From assembly GCA_000231825.2 (NCBI GenBank), contig JH720294.1, positions 943,525-1,007,524 of the forward strand: a stretch of DNA of 64,000 nucleotides, given 5' to 3'. This document shows, in pieces, positions 39,109 to 51,719 of the stretch. Source of the stretch: Tetrahymena elliotti 4EA. Lineage: Eukaryota > Ciliophora > Oligohymenophorea > Hymenostomatida > Tetrahymenidae. Under the pieces are notes generated by a model. The model ran no database searches and was not told the origin of the DNA. It saw only the letters and a program-made list of their open reading frames with translations. The position numbers were made by a program, and so were the translations under genes. Every line of letters begins with the position of its first letter. Positions within the stretch are counted from its first letter, which is position 1.

Positions 39109-39807
39109 TCAATTGTGTTATTCGTTTTAATGTTCAGAAGCATGAACAACATTGATCTTGGGTGAGGCTACTTTTTCAGGGGATTTTATAGTTGTGTGAT
39201 TTCCGTTAACGACTTTCACAGTGGTCTTATTTTAAAGATGAGGGAATTTGGAGTGGACTTCATGAGGGACGTTTTCATGGGTGAAAGCAGCCTTAGAGGT
39301 GGTTACTTAAGAACCAACTTTAATTTAAGATTATCCAATGACAACGGGAGCGTGTTAAACTGCATGATGTTAGACAGGAGGGTGTGAAACAACGTGCTTT
39401 ACAGTAGGAGCTTTATGAACGACAGTAGCTTTATGAGTTGCAGTGATATCATGTTCTTTGCCAAGAATTTAAATTTGAGCTTATGGAGCTTCCTTTGTAA
39501 TGGTAGCATTAGTAACTACGGCAGTTGCTTAAGCAGTATTAGCAACTACAGTATGCTTGGGAGCGGGAGAGTGATGAACAACTGATTTATGTAAAACAGG
39601 GTGGCTAACGATGGGGTGAGCTTTTTGTGCAACAACCTATGGCTATTATACATGAGTTTTTTAAATAGCAACGGGCTTTCCATTCTTTTCTGCAGATTCA
39701 ATAACATGGGCAGGAACTTCCTTCTTGGAAGTCATTTTCTTTCCTTAAAGATGGGGGAACTTCTTTGCAATTTCTTCGGGAACGTTTTCGTGAGTGTAGT
39801 GAGACAT
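39109..39807 (-). CDS. His/Val/Ala/Pro-rich protein with a duplicated motif
   Basis: A single-exon 232-residue protein. The N-terminus has THENVPEEIAKKFPHLQGKK (5-24) and the C-terminal part repeats it as THENVPHEVHSKFPHLQNKT (176-195). The middle is low-complexity in Val, His, Ala, Pro, Thr and Lys (HKAPTVKHVVSHPP, VVHHSPAPKHTVV). There is no signal peptide or TM. Codon use is unlike the neighbours: many CCC, GTC, ACC, AAG and TTC, and TAA rather than TAG for nearly all Gln. That pattern goes with very high expression in ciliates. The GC content makes it stand out from the surrounding A/T. No family is recognised; structural or cytoskeletal use is a guess. Plus-strand ORFs here are antisense shadows. 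Confidence 0.9.
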
Positions 39808-41851
39808 CTTTTAACCTTTAATAGATAGATTCGCTTAAAAATTTTTATTTTATAGATATTTGCCTAAATTAAGCTTTAAATTTTTCTTTTTTAATTTTTT
39901 TTAGTTATGATTTTTTTTATAAATTTTTTCTTTTTAATTTTTATTCAAATTGAAGAATTTATTTAATGAAAACAAGATATCAATATCAATCAATCTATAA
40001 ATTAATAAATTCATTCATTTATTTTTTAATTCTGAGAGAGATTGATAAATCAATCAATCTATTTATCTCTTTAAAAATAATTCATTTCTAGCTAACAAAA
40101 TTTAACACAATCACTAGATATTTGTTTCATTCACTCATTCATCTATAAGTTCGATCTAACATCTGTTCGATCTTTAAACATACATACATACATATTGATG
40201 AAAAACAAATTTTTGAAAATTTATAGAAACATAAGCAAATTATTTGGTTAATGTTATTCATGCAAGTATCTTCTGATTAATTTCTAAGACTGTTTGTTTA
40301 TCTAAATAAATGAAACACTAAATAGATTAAGGTTGCTCTTTTTGCAATTTGAGTAATAAAAGCATGAATCTAAGCAATTTATTGAGAAATATCTTTTTTT
40401 GTTTGTTTTAACTTTTTTCAAATATTTTTTTAACTGGTAAAAAATTAACCAGTCATTTTAGATTAATTTATTTTTATGTATTAATCTTCTAGGAAGTAGG
40501 TAATATTATCTAAGTTATAGATAAATAAATTTATGGTCTATTTCCTTTTGAGTGCTAATTGCAAATTGAATTGAGATTAACTCATGTTGATTGAATTTAC
40601 TATTATTTATTAAATTTTGAATTTCATAGAATAAAAATGCTCTAAGCGATATTCTCTTTTTAAATAATTACTGCATATTTAGATTAATAATTATATTAAA
40701 ATTATTGTATTCTGTCTATGTTTTGTTATTCTTTTAAATTATTTCTAAGGGTTTTAAATTTAAATTTCATTTCTATAAGCTAATTTCTTTTTATTTACTC
40801 TAAAAAAATTAAGTAAATTCTATTAAAAGTATTGAGTGAAGAACTATTATCGATCATACAAAGTAAAAAAGTAAAAGAGGAAATAAGAAGTAAGTTTTAT
40901 ATTTTCCTTTAAAATATGATTAACTATTTTTAAGATTATTTAAATTGTTTTATTTAGAAAAAAAATAATTTAAGAAGTCATTTAAGATTAGACTATTTTT
41001 TAAGACTTAATTCATCCTTTTTATTAGCTAGCTTACATTAAATAATTTGTATTATAAAATTCTTCTGATAAAGCAAGTATTAATTAAATTAAATATTCGT
41101 TCATTCCTTTAAGAAGATAATGAGAGCCAGTTATTAGAACAATTTAAGATTATTTGAATTAGAAAAAAAAAAGAAGTCATTTAAAATTAGATTATTTTTT
41201 AAAATTTAATTCATTCTTTTTATTATTTAGGTAACAGCAAATGTTTAGTATTATTAAATTTTTCTGATAAAGAAATAATGATTCACAAAATCAAATATTC
41301 ATTCCTTCCTTCCTTTAAGAATATTTTTTTAAAGAAATATTCAAACTAAAAATTGAAGATTATTTTCACTTCAATTTATTTAGAAGAAAAATAATACAAG
41401 AAGTAGTAACCTTAATTTTCAATATGTATATCATTTTTTCTAATTCACTAACTATCTCACAAAATATGTTAACTTTGAACATCAAGATTCTGCTTCATTC
41501 ATCTATGAATGAAAAATAATTAAATTTAAAATTAGACTATTTTTTAAGATTTATTTAGTTGATCTCTTTTATTAGTTAGCTTGCATTAAATATTTAGTAT
41601 GATTAAATTATTTAGGTGAAGCAATAATTGACTAAATGAAATATTCCTTTCTATCTTATAGAGTATTTTTTGAAATAAAAGAACAAGTTTTTAGAATAAT
41701 TTTACTATTATTAAAAATTGTTGGTTGAATATGATTTGATTTTTTATGAAATAGTTAGTGTATAATAATTAGAATTTACAGAAAATCAATATTATTTATT
41801 CTTTAGAATTTAGGTTAATTATTTAAAATAAAATTACTCTAGAAAGATATT
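39808..41851. other. Intergenic region with tandem repeats
   Basis: Upstream region of two divergent genes. It includes CATACATACATACAT (40179-40193) and the diverged tandem array at 40956-41690. No ORF is supported. Confidence 0.55.
40956..41690. repeat. Diverged tandem repeat, 3-4 units of about 200 bp
   Basis: Landmarks AAGAAGTCATTTAA.ATTAGA.TATTTTTTAA, then TTCAT.CTTTTTATTA, TTTCTGATAAAG and TTCATTCCTT, then TTTAAGAA recur at about 40970, 41170 and (partly) 41520, with a weaker copy near 41380. It is non-coding and probably an old spacer duplication. Confidence 0.65.
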
Positions 41852-43283
41852 ATGGATAACAATAAACTTAAATTATTAGCTAAGGCTGGATTTGGTGGAA
41901 TAGCCCTTTTGGGTACATTTTCTTTATCTTATTGACTAGTTATATTCATTTACTTTTTTCATTTTGTAGGGGCAGGACTAATTACACTCCGCCAATTTTA
42001 GGAAAAGATGATTTATATTCCAAGTAAAATATTTCAAAATTCACAAAAAGCTAACTAACTAAATAAATTTTATTTTTAGCATTTGGAGGAATGCCTCTAT
42101 CTCCAAAGGAGAATCCTATCGGGGATAGAACACCCAAGGAAATGTAATTATTTTGATTATTTCATTTGATTTTTTTCGAAATATGAATGTCAAAAGTGAT
42201 GGATGGATGGATGATTCATAGCAAAAATCATTTTTTGATAAAAAAGGAATATGGATTATGAAAACGTAGAAACAGAAACAAAGGACAAAGTGAAATTGAG
42301 AGGGTAAGTATATTTATTCATGTTAATTTCAATTAAAAGTTATTTAAAAAGATGGCTTATTAAGTAAAAAGATCATATGAATAAACCAACTGTGGTTTTT
42401 TTCCATGAAAATGCAGGAAGTAATTAAAATATTTTTAAGAATATTAAATAAATTTCCTTAAATTAAACAATAGATATTGGTCTTAGATTATATTATTTCT
42501 CTAAGTATTACAAGCATGCAGGTGTAAACATTTTAGCATTTGCTTATAGAGGGTAAGTTTTGTTACTTTACTATTAATGGAATTAATAATTCTTATAAAA
42601 TTATAGATATAGTGATTCAGATAATAAGCCTATTGATGAACCTGGGCTATAAAAAGATAGTTTAGTAATTTAATATTCTAATTGATTTTATTAAACAGAT
42701 AGATAAATATGTTTTAAATGATAATTATTTTATGAAATGTTTTTTTTATGATAAACTTTAAAAAGGCTATTATCGATTTTGCTTTTAATAGTGGTAAAAT
42801 TAATAATAACAATATATACTTCCATGGAAGAAGTTTAGGTGGAGCTGTTCTCACTTATGGTTTGACTCACCCATTAGAAAAGTAACCAAATGGTATCATA
42901 CTTGAAAATACTTTTACATCTTTAGATGATATGGTTGATGTAGTCTTTAAGACTTTATCCATCTTTAAAAAACTCATTTTGAAAAATCACTGGCCAACTA
43001 TTAATTTGATTCAAAAAGTCTAAGTTCCAGTTCTATTCATTAAATGTAATGCAATATTTTAAAAAATAATTATTGGGTATAAATATTTTTATGTTTGATA
43101 ATAGCAAATAAAGATGAGTTAGTACCTGCCAGTTAAATGTAATAACTATATGATAAATGTACTAGTGCTCACAAGGAATTGTATGTAATTGAAAATGGAA
43201 GCCATAATGACAATTGGACCCTAGATATCTAGGACTATTTTAAGCATGTTCATGAATTTATTATCAAACATTCTAGTTTGTGA
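41852..43283 (+). CDS. ABHD13/BEM46-like alpha/beta hydrolase, membrane-anchored
   Basis: Nine exons give 299 residues: 41852-41912, 41970-42023, 42080-42143, 42247-42303, 42352-42419, 42474-42552, 42607-42664, 42766-43045 and 43105-43283. An N-terminal hydrophobic segment (about 11-27) would anchor it. The core shows FFHENAG (oxyanion region), FAYRGYSDS, the nucleophile elbow HGRSLGG, the acid in NKDELVP and the catalytic His in GSHNDNW. These are the hallmarks of the ABHD13/BEM46 family of serine hydrolases, thought to act on lipid or acyl-protein esters. Length matches the family (about 300-340). All introns are 48-103 nt and GT-AG. Confidence 0.93.
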
Positions 43284-44257
43284 TCAAGTTATTCACTTAA
43301 TTTATTTTTTCTAGTCCAAGCTTAAAAAAAATACAAATTTTAACAATTTATTTATTACTTTTAATATTGAAAAAACCATCCACTAAATCTAAATTTACTA
43401 TTTATTGCATGTTAACTGTTATCATTTCAGATGAATTTAAAATAATATTTTTTAACAGAAAGCATTTTAAATAATAAATTATTATGTTTTTTTCTCTTTA
43501 AGATAGGAAATTTGAATTTATTTTTTATGAAGAAAACATAAAATAGTTTTTAAATTGAGATTTAAATTCTTTTTTCAATAGAAAACATTTCATTTTTCTT
43601 AAATTTATTATCATATGAATGATTCTTACTTAATTGACTGGATTTGAATTTTTATTCAAAAATTATTTGTGATAAATATTTGCATTTTATTGATCCACAT
43701 AAGATTCAGTAGATTTCATAATAATATTTTATTCTATTTTAAATAAATAAAATATTTGATAGGAATATTTAAGTTGGTTTCAAAACAATCAAATAATTTT
43801 CCCCCCCATTTTGTAAATGAAAACATATTTTAAAATTACAAAACAATGTGTTAATTTATTTATTTTTAACAATAAAATTTGTTTAATGGCTATAAATGAT
43901 TTGAAATGTGAATTGTATTAGATAATATTTTGAAAATTTAACTAAAATAATTAGAAGGAATATTACTAGAAGAGGTAAATTAAATATTAAAATTATAAAT
44001 AGTTTGGATAATGATATAGTATTTATTTCAATCAAAGCTATTAATAGTGGATGAATATACAGCAGAGATTTATTATTCTTATTACTATACTTTCAACTAA
44101 ATAATATCTTAGAACTACAAAGATATCGTTAATGCTTCAATATAAAGATTCATTTTGATTTATTTACATATTAAAAAGTATTCCGCGAAATAAACAAACA
44201 AACAATTCAATTTTACACAAATTTATATTGAACAAAAATTTAATAATTTCTAAAGAA
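43284..44257. other. AT-rich intergenic region
   Basis: Non-coding between two plus-strand genes. A run of eight C at 43800-43807 is the only compositional break. Nothing else is seen. Confidence 0.55.
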
Positions 44258-45198
44258 ATGCTTTTGAGAAGAAATTTTTTGAAGTTTTTTTATTCTACTC
44301 TTGAATAGGGAGCCAATTTTGAAAAGCGTATCTTCCTTCTCAACAATGAAGGAAAGAAAATCTCTTTTTGGAATGATATTCCTTTGAAGGAGTCTTCATT
44401 TTAAAATGATGAATTTAATGTTTGCATTGAAATTCCGAAATACAGAATAGCCAAATTAGAGCTAACAAAGGAAGAAGAATTCCACCCAATTAAGCAAGAC
44501 ACCAGAAAAAATAAATTTAATAAATCAGAAACTGAACTTCGTTACTATGCCTAGTTCCCTCTTTTTAACTATGGATTCTTTCCTCAAACTTGGGAAAGTT
44601 CTTTAGAGAAAACTCCAGAGGGATTTTTAGTAAATATTAAAGATTCTTCTTTCGAAATATTAATCTGATTGTAAATACAAAGGGCGATGACGATCCATTA
44701 GATATCTTAGAATTAGGTGATATGGAAAAAGGTAGAATTTTAAAATGTATTAGAGTGTATTTAATTATTTTGTATTTAAAAAGAACCTGGTCAAGTCTTA
44801 AAAGTAAAAGTTTTAGGTTGTTTTTGTTTGATAGATTAAGGAGAAGTTGATTGGAAGATTTTGAGTATAAACTCTACAGAAGCTGAGAAAAAGAATGTAA
44901 TTTTTAATTTAAATTAAAATAAAATAAATTTTAATGTTCTTAAAAGATCCAAAATATCAAAGATATTGAGAGAGTTTATGGAGGAAGATTAGATGCTATC
45001 AAGCACTGGTTTAAATATATTAAGACATATGATGGCAAAAAAGCCAATGTTATTCATTATAATGATAAAATATTTGATCATGAAAAAGCTCTTGAAATCA
45101 TTCATGAAACCCATAGTTATTGGAAATAATTATCTAATAAGACTGCTACCAATAGTCAAGAATTAAATGATAAGAAAAAGAAGTTCCATTTCCTCTGA
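44258..45198 (+). CDS. Inorganic pyrophosphatase, mitochondrial type
   Basis: Four exons (44258-44629, 44683-44731, 44784-44896, 44947-45198) give 261 residues. It is a class I (soluble) pyrophosphatase: ELRYYAQFPLFNYGFFPQTWE, the metal-binding GDDDPLDILELGD, IDQGEVDWKILSIN and KHWFKYIKTYDGKK all match the eukaryotic family. It hydrolyses PPi to two phosphates and pulls biosynthetic reactions forward. The N-terminus MLLRRNFLKFFYS is basic and hydrophobic without acids, as in a mitochondrial presequence. Introns are 50-53 nt. The first, 44630-44682, ends AAAG and joins GFL to GDDDPLD; it removes an in-frame TGA. Confidence 0.93.
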
Positions 45199-46312
45199 TA
45201 AGCTATCAGAAGGCAGCTAAATTATTTTTTTATATCATTCAAAGTTCTTAATTGACTCAAATAATTTCTCTAAAATGCCATTTTTTATAATTTTTGTATT
45301 ATTTTTTTAAAACATTGCATTTTTCAAGATAAAAAAGAAATTTCAAATTAATAATAAATAATATTATATATTATAGTTGATTAATAGATTTTGGTCAAAG
45401 GATCACAAAATACTTTTTTGGTGTATTTTTTGTTAAAAATAATTTTAATTTTGGTTAACAAGTTTTCTTGAAAAAATAACACATTAAAAAATTAAATAAA
45501 ATTGCAGTTGACATGATTTTTTTCGAAAAATAGAATTAAAAAATAATAAAATTTAATTTTTATTTTTAATTAAAGTACAAATAAAAAAATTAATCGGATA
45601 GTTTTCTAACTTTTGGAATTTCAAATAGAAAAAAATGTTAAGCAAAAATTTAAATTGTTTTTAATGAAGATATAGTGAAAATCAGAAAAAATTTTGAGCT
45701 ATTGTTAGTAAATAAAGATATAATTGACAAAATATCAATTGTTACAGATAAATATGAAATTTCTTATTCATCTTTAAAAATTGATAGTTTGTAAATTAAG
45801 TATTTATTTACTAACAATATTAAGGAATTACTCTAAAATAAGGAGTATTTAATTTAAAGAGTGATTTTCAAAAATAATTATTCTAAAATAACTCCTTAGA
45901 TTATAGTGAATATGGTATATAAATTTATTAAAACTTTAAAAATACATTTATTTAAAAAAAACTAAAATATTGATATTTTATTCTACAAAAAATTTTCTCA
46001 TCTTGAAAGATTATAATTTAATCCTTATTATTACTTATTAATTAGAGAATATGTGGAAGTTTGTAGAGGTTCATTTTTTATTTTTTTCAATACAGCTCAC
46101 AAAAAATCTTAAAAAAATCAATTTTTAGTAATTTGACAAAAATATTTGAATGTAAATTTTCCTTAAAAAATGTAAATTGAATAAAAAAAAGATCTTGAAT
46201 ATATAATTTAATAAAGTATATTTACAATTTATATATAATAATGGAAGAAAAAGTTTTATTTTTATTAATTTGTTATGTTTAAATAAGTTTAATATGAATT
46301 TTGTTTTTAAAA
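45199..46312. other. Spacer between convergent genes
   Basis: A/T-rich 3' regions of the pyrophosphatase (+) and kinesin (-). The 63-codon minus ORF at 46125 is Lys/Phe/Leu-only and not credible. Confidence 0.55.
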
Positions 46313-49300
46313 TCATTTTTGATTGCTAGAGACTTCATCATCGTCTAAAGCTATCTAGCTTCCTTCTAAGCTGCAAATAAGTTATTTTTCTGGACTTTCA
46401 TTTGTTTTGTATAGTAGTTAGTGGGATAATTTGTCATCATCCCTTATTGTAACTTTGTTATGTTAATTGTCTTTTGGGGTGTAGTTATTTTGACTATTAT
46501 AGCCATATGGAGAATTAGCAACATGGTCTTCTTAACTGATTTGATTTTAATTATATTATCCAATACTTTGGTGTTAGTCATCAAGACAATCAATAGATTT
46601 AAGTTAACCTAATACATTTTTACCACTTAGACTTATTTCTTCATCACATTACAAGTTATCAATTTATGTATCAAAAGATGTAAAATTAATAGGAGTGCAA
46701 GGAACATTTTAATCATAATCATCATCGTCATCATTTTAAAAGTTAATTTAATTTTAATTAAGCTGCAATTAGCTTTAAGACATGCTTTGTGTTTTTAAAT
46801 TTTAAGCAAAATCTTTATTTAATATCCTATTAATTTCAAAATAAATTAAATATTTAAAAAAAAGAAAGAAAAATGAATGAATGAATTTACTTTAATTCTT
46901 ATTTGTTTTTGTGGTCACTAAACATTTCAAATTATTTAGGTATTTTGACAATTGAATGAATTATATTTTTAGATCCTGAGAAAATAGAACGACTAATAGA
47001 TCTATGATGACTAATGATTCTTTTAGTATCTTCTCCTCTTTATTTTTATTTTATTTTAAGTGACTCAAGTTCCTCGTTAGCTGATTTATAGCTATTCATG
47101 TGATTCTGCAACTTAGAGAATAACTGCTCATTATTCTAAATATTTTCTATATCTGTTTAAATTGAACGCTTTTAAATTTCAATGGAATTTTTAATTGTTT
47201 AGTGCTTTAAGTCAAGATCGCTTCTATTTTTAGCAATTTCTTCTCTTTCTTGTTTAATTTTTTTAAAAACAGCTGAAAACATGCTATTTAACTCATTAGC
47301 TTTGACATCTAGTGGATTTCCTTAAGTACTATTTATGTTCTAAAATAACTTAGACTGTGTGTTCTAGAAAAACTTTGAAGAAGATTAGAAAATTAAATTG
47401 CTTTGACTCTTATGTAATTTAGATATTTCCATACTATTGTCCTTGAATTTTTACTCATAAGAACTTAATTTAGATTTTAAGCTATTATTCTCTTCTTTCA
47501 ACATTTAGTTTTCTTTTTTGAGCTCCTCGATTTCCTCCCTCAATTTATTTCTCCTTTATTATTCCAATCTCAGCTTATTTTAGAACTCATCTTCAATATT
47601 CTTAATCTTCTAAATATATATTTATCTTGTTTTTAACTTTGTTAAATTCATTTCTTCTCTGCACTATTCTACATTCTCCCAATCTTCATCAATGGCCTAT
47701 TTAAAAAATCATAAATGTTAAAAGCAATTAATTAATTAATCTAAAGAATCATTATTGAATAAGGTTTTAGATAAATGATTGTTGTGTTCTTAGTGCTTTT
47801 GAGAAACTAAAATTGATGAATAAAATAACCTCAATAAAAAAAGTTGAGTAACAAAAAAAAAACTGATTTCAGATATTATTTTTAAGCAAAATGTCTTTAT
47901 ATTAAGAATTTTAAAATTTTATTAATTAGTATCTTGAAATGTGGTATTTTATAATTGTATTTATTATTAGTACTCAATTTAAAAAAATAACGAATTAAAT
48001 AATTGATTCAATCACATTTTCAATTGGTTAAAAGCGTTATTAAATTTGTAATGATTAAATTTAATTGAAATTAAATGCTTTTAAGGTTAAGAACAATTCA
48101 ATCAAAAATAAACCAACCAAAATTATGAATTGATTCACTGATATAAATGGATAATTAATATACTTATATATTAATGATGGTATTTAATATACTTTTTAGA
48201 AAGTAAAATTTAAAAATGAAAAAGAATAGATTATGTTTACTTAAAGAGATTCTCTTAGAATCTTAGAGCGTGCATGAGGTGAATAAACATCTTACAGACT
48301 TGACTAATCAAGTTGTGTTAGATTTTTTTATACGCCGTTGATTTCACCTGCTTATAATTACTATATCAGATTGAAAAGCTCATTATTTTTATTTTACAAG
48401 CCAGTGATTTATTCTTCAATCTACTTTTATTTGATAATAAGGTCTTCATTTTAGTTAGAAGAATCTTCTACTTAAGTTTATAATTCGATGATTTATTTTA
48501 TTTTAAATTAAATGGATTCATCTTTTGTTTATGATTCAGTTCTTAACTGTTCTACTTCTAATTTTAACTAAGCTAATTCCTAAACATTCTATTCATTTAT
48601 TTAGTCCAAATTTTTATATATTTCTTAAATTTGTTGATTCTCAGAAAGTGCTTCATTTAATTTTTCAGTCAACTCCTTATTTTCATCATCTTTCTTTTGG
48701 ATTTCATCAAGCTTAAGTGTAAAGCTTTATTTATATTCTTCAACTTTTTTAGTCAACAATTCACAAAGATTATTCCTATCTGTGAGTTATTGTATTTCTT
48801 ATTATTGTCTTGTCTCTCTAGTTTCTTTTTCTTTTCTAAGCTCTTCATACACTAATTCATTCTTTTATTGAAGTTACATAATTACTTCATTTAAATTTTC
48901 AATTTCTTTTGAACTCTATTCGTTGCTAAGTATTTATGCTTCTAAGCTCTCTAATTCCTATTACCTTACTTTATTTAAATCTTCTACTTCATCTACCGTT
49001 TATCTTATTACATCTTTATAATGTTTTTCCATCTCTTAAAACTTCACCATCAACTGCTCATATTTTTAATTAAGATCTTCTGTTGGTTCATTTAATTCAC
49101 TCTATTCATCATTTTTCTTTAAACCATAAAAATAATTTGTATTAAATTTAGAAAGGCGAAATTATTTTTTAAAAATATTCAAGTAAATTAAAAAATTAAT
49201 CATAATAAATTTATGATATTCATTTTAATATTTTAGCATTTTCTCTCATCTTATCATCTTAGAACCAAATTCTGAAAAAAAATAAATTATTTAATAAAGA

Positions 49301-51719
49301 CAATAAATACAATACTTCTCAATATACTTTAAAATATGAATTCATATAGTTTTACTCAAGAAGACCAAAGACTTCTAAAGGTTTGCAATATTATTTTGAA
49401 ACAAACGTTTTTGAATAATATTTAGATATGAAACCAAAAACTTGATTTCTTTTGAGTAAATTTATAAAGTTTTGTTTGATTTATTGAATATTAAAATGAT
49501 ATTCAAATATTCTCCCTTCTTTTTATTGATTTTTTAGTAATATTATTATTTGATTAACAACAGTAGAAAGATGGATCCAATTAATTTTTGAAAGAGTTTT
49601 TTAGAATAAAACCTCATATTAGTTAGGTTTTTGTTCGATTAGTAAATTTAATAATTTTTGATGCTGAAAATTGGCTAATTATTAATTGTAAAAAATAAAG
49701 CTCAGATAGATGATGATGATGATGATGATGATGAAAGTCTGCTTAAATTTAAATAAAATAAAAGAAAAAAGATTACTTCAATTTCAGTTTCAACAATTAT
49801 GCTGTTAGAATTTCCTGAAAGGAATTCTTAAACTCCAGAGATTTGTTAAAAAGTGCTCATAAAATCAGTTTATTTGGCGGCATCGAGAAGATCTTTGACT
49901 AGTCTTTTAACTTTCATTAATGATCTCTAACTGCCTTGAAGGAGAGTTTCTAGCTCTTCAACACTTCTTTTAACATTATTAGAGATTTTATTTTTGATTA
50001 ATTTGGCTCTTTATGCAAAATATAAAGTGTTTAATGTGTCTTATTCATGTATTTTATTCATACTGGCAGCACAAATTAATGTAGTTTTGGAATTTCCACC
50101 CAGAGCGTCTTTCAAAATTCTTGTTAATTTAGAATTACGAAAATTGACATATTTATCCTTATCGTCATTGCCTTTCTTTTTTTCACTTAAATTTATGATG
50201 CAATACTATAAATAATATAAACTTCTGTTAATGTTTTTAGTTTCTTCTTTAGCCTAACCAGTAGTCTAAGCTTAGTCAAGTCTTTCACTTCCTGCTAAAT
50301 CAACTAAATTCATTTTACTATTCCTGCTTGTTCCATCAAATAATTTTTATTCTAATGAAAGAGTAAATACAGTATGAGATCTACTACTTCTTTCATTCAT
50401 TTTAGTAGCTGTGACAGATCTATTCTGTGTGCCATATGATAGCCAGTATAAAATTTCTTCTGGCTCTTTTATATATTTTTCCTCTAACCCTTCAATAACC
50501 CATCCTTAAAACTTATGCTCTCTCAGCTATTTATTAAAACATTATTAAACACGTTTTCTAAATAAATTTCAATTAAAATTATAGAACAATTTGAAATATT
50601 TTAAGGCAATTTAATCAGATTTTTATTTTTTGTTAAAACTTGCTTACTTTATTAATTTTTTTTACTTTAAAGAAATAAATAACTTTTCACAAGCAAACAG
50701 GTAAGCAAGCAAATCAGAGTAATGATGTTAATGACGCATTTCAAAATTTTATAAAAATAATTAACAATTAAATGCGAGATTCGATTAAAAACAAACCCAA
50801 CAAAACATAAATCAACATATCTTCAAAGAGAAAGCCCTTGAAAAATGTTAATGGTAAGATGTAGACAAAAAGTAACTTAGCAAAAATATTTGATTTGATT
50901 ACTCTAAGAAATATACCATTATTCTATCAAATATTTCATTCATTTATTAAATATTTATATTCAAATTAAGTTACTTTTAGATTGACTGAAGGATCTTTAG
51001 AGAGTAAGTCATGAATATTTTCATTGTAAATTTCAATATAACTGCATTTTAAAATGAACTAACTTCCTTCCTTTATTCCTTGATTGATTCCATCGAAAAT
51101 AGTAAAAATACTCCTTGGCATTATACCAAATAATGTTTTGACATCGCTTGGTATATTATTAACATTCTTTATAATTGCTTCTGTGACTGCTTCTGGACCT
51201 AACATTGTGTACGTTTTACCACTTGAAGTCTAGCCATAAGTGAATATAGTTCCATTAAATCCCTGTAAACTTAAATAATCTCTGCTTAATAACATGCTAT
51301 TATTTATGTTTATTTCTATTTTACAATTTTATGATAGAAGGCTTTGCAAAGTGATCATAAATATCTTTCTAATCCATATCTTGGGTAACACCATCAAATT
51401 TAAAATTCTTTAATCCTTTGGTCTATAATGTAATGCTAACCTAACCTCCATCTTAATCAATAATCCAGTCACTTTCCTATTTATTATTAGTTTTCCTATT
51501 AAAAATATGGTTTTTTTTCTCTCAAAAACAAAAGAATAAATATCATCCATTATTAATGGATAATTGATATGTTTGTTTTATTTGCTTTTTGATGATTCCA
51601 TTCAACCAACATACAATATAAATGTTTGCAATCAATCTTACATGCGAAATATTTTTCTCTTTTTTGAAACGCACTACGACTGTTATTGAAGACTCTTCTT
51701 ACTTTTTAGTTGTTTCCAT
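46313..51719 (-). CDS. Kinesin with N-terminal motor and long coiled-coil tail
   Basis: ATG 51719 begins [18 protein letters not shown]. The motor spans several exons: GQTSSGKT (P-loop, about 51225), NERSSRSH (switch I), DLAGSE (switch II) and [17 protein letters not shown] (50100s). A neck and short linker follow. A coiled-coil exon at about 49120-48347 (heptad-rich, e.g. [16 protein letters not shown]) and another at 47695-46900 follow, then a Ser/Asp-rich tail exon ending at TGA 46313-46315. It should walk toward microtubule plus ends; ciliary or cytoplasmic cargo is unknown. Clear introns are 51641-51477 and a tiny one of 28 nt near 51303-51330. In NRSLYYLQYCI the usual LGxVI is altered. 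Exons between 49130 and 49770 and near 48300 are not fully resolved. Confidence 0.9.
49709..49733 (+). repeat. (GAT)8 microsatellite
   Basis: Eight GAT units on the plus strand (ATC on the minus). They fall in what appears to be an intron of the kinesin gene, just past the exon ending SIIVETEIE with its GTAATC donor, so they are probably not translated. Confidence 0.8.

Noticed and set aside
39196..39828. Three plus-strand ORFs of 63-75 codons
   Set aside because: They lie opposite the minus-strand His/Val/Pro-rich gene, which has clear repeats and a codon pattern; the plus-strand frames have none.
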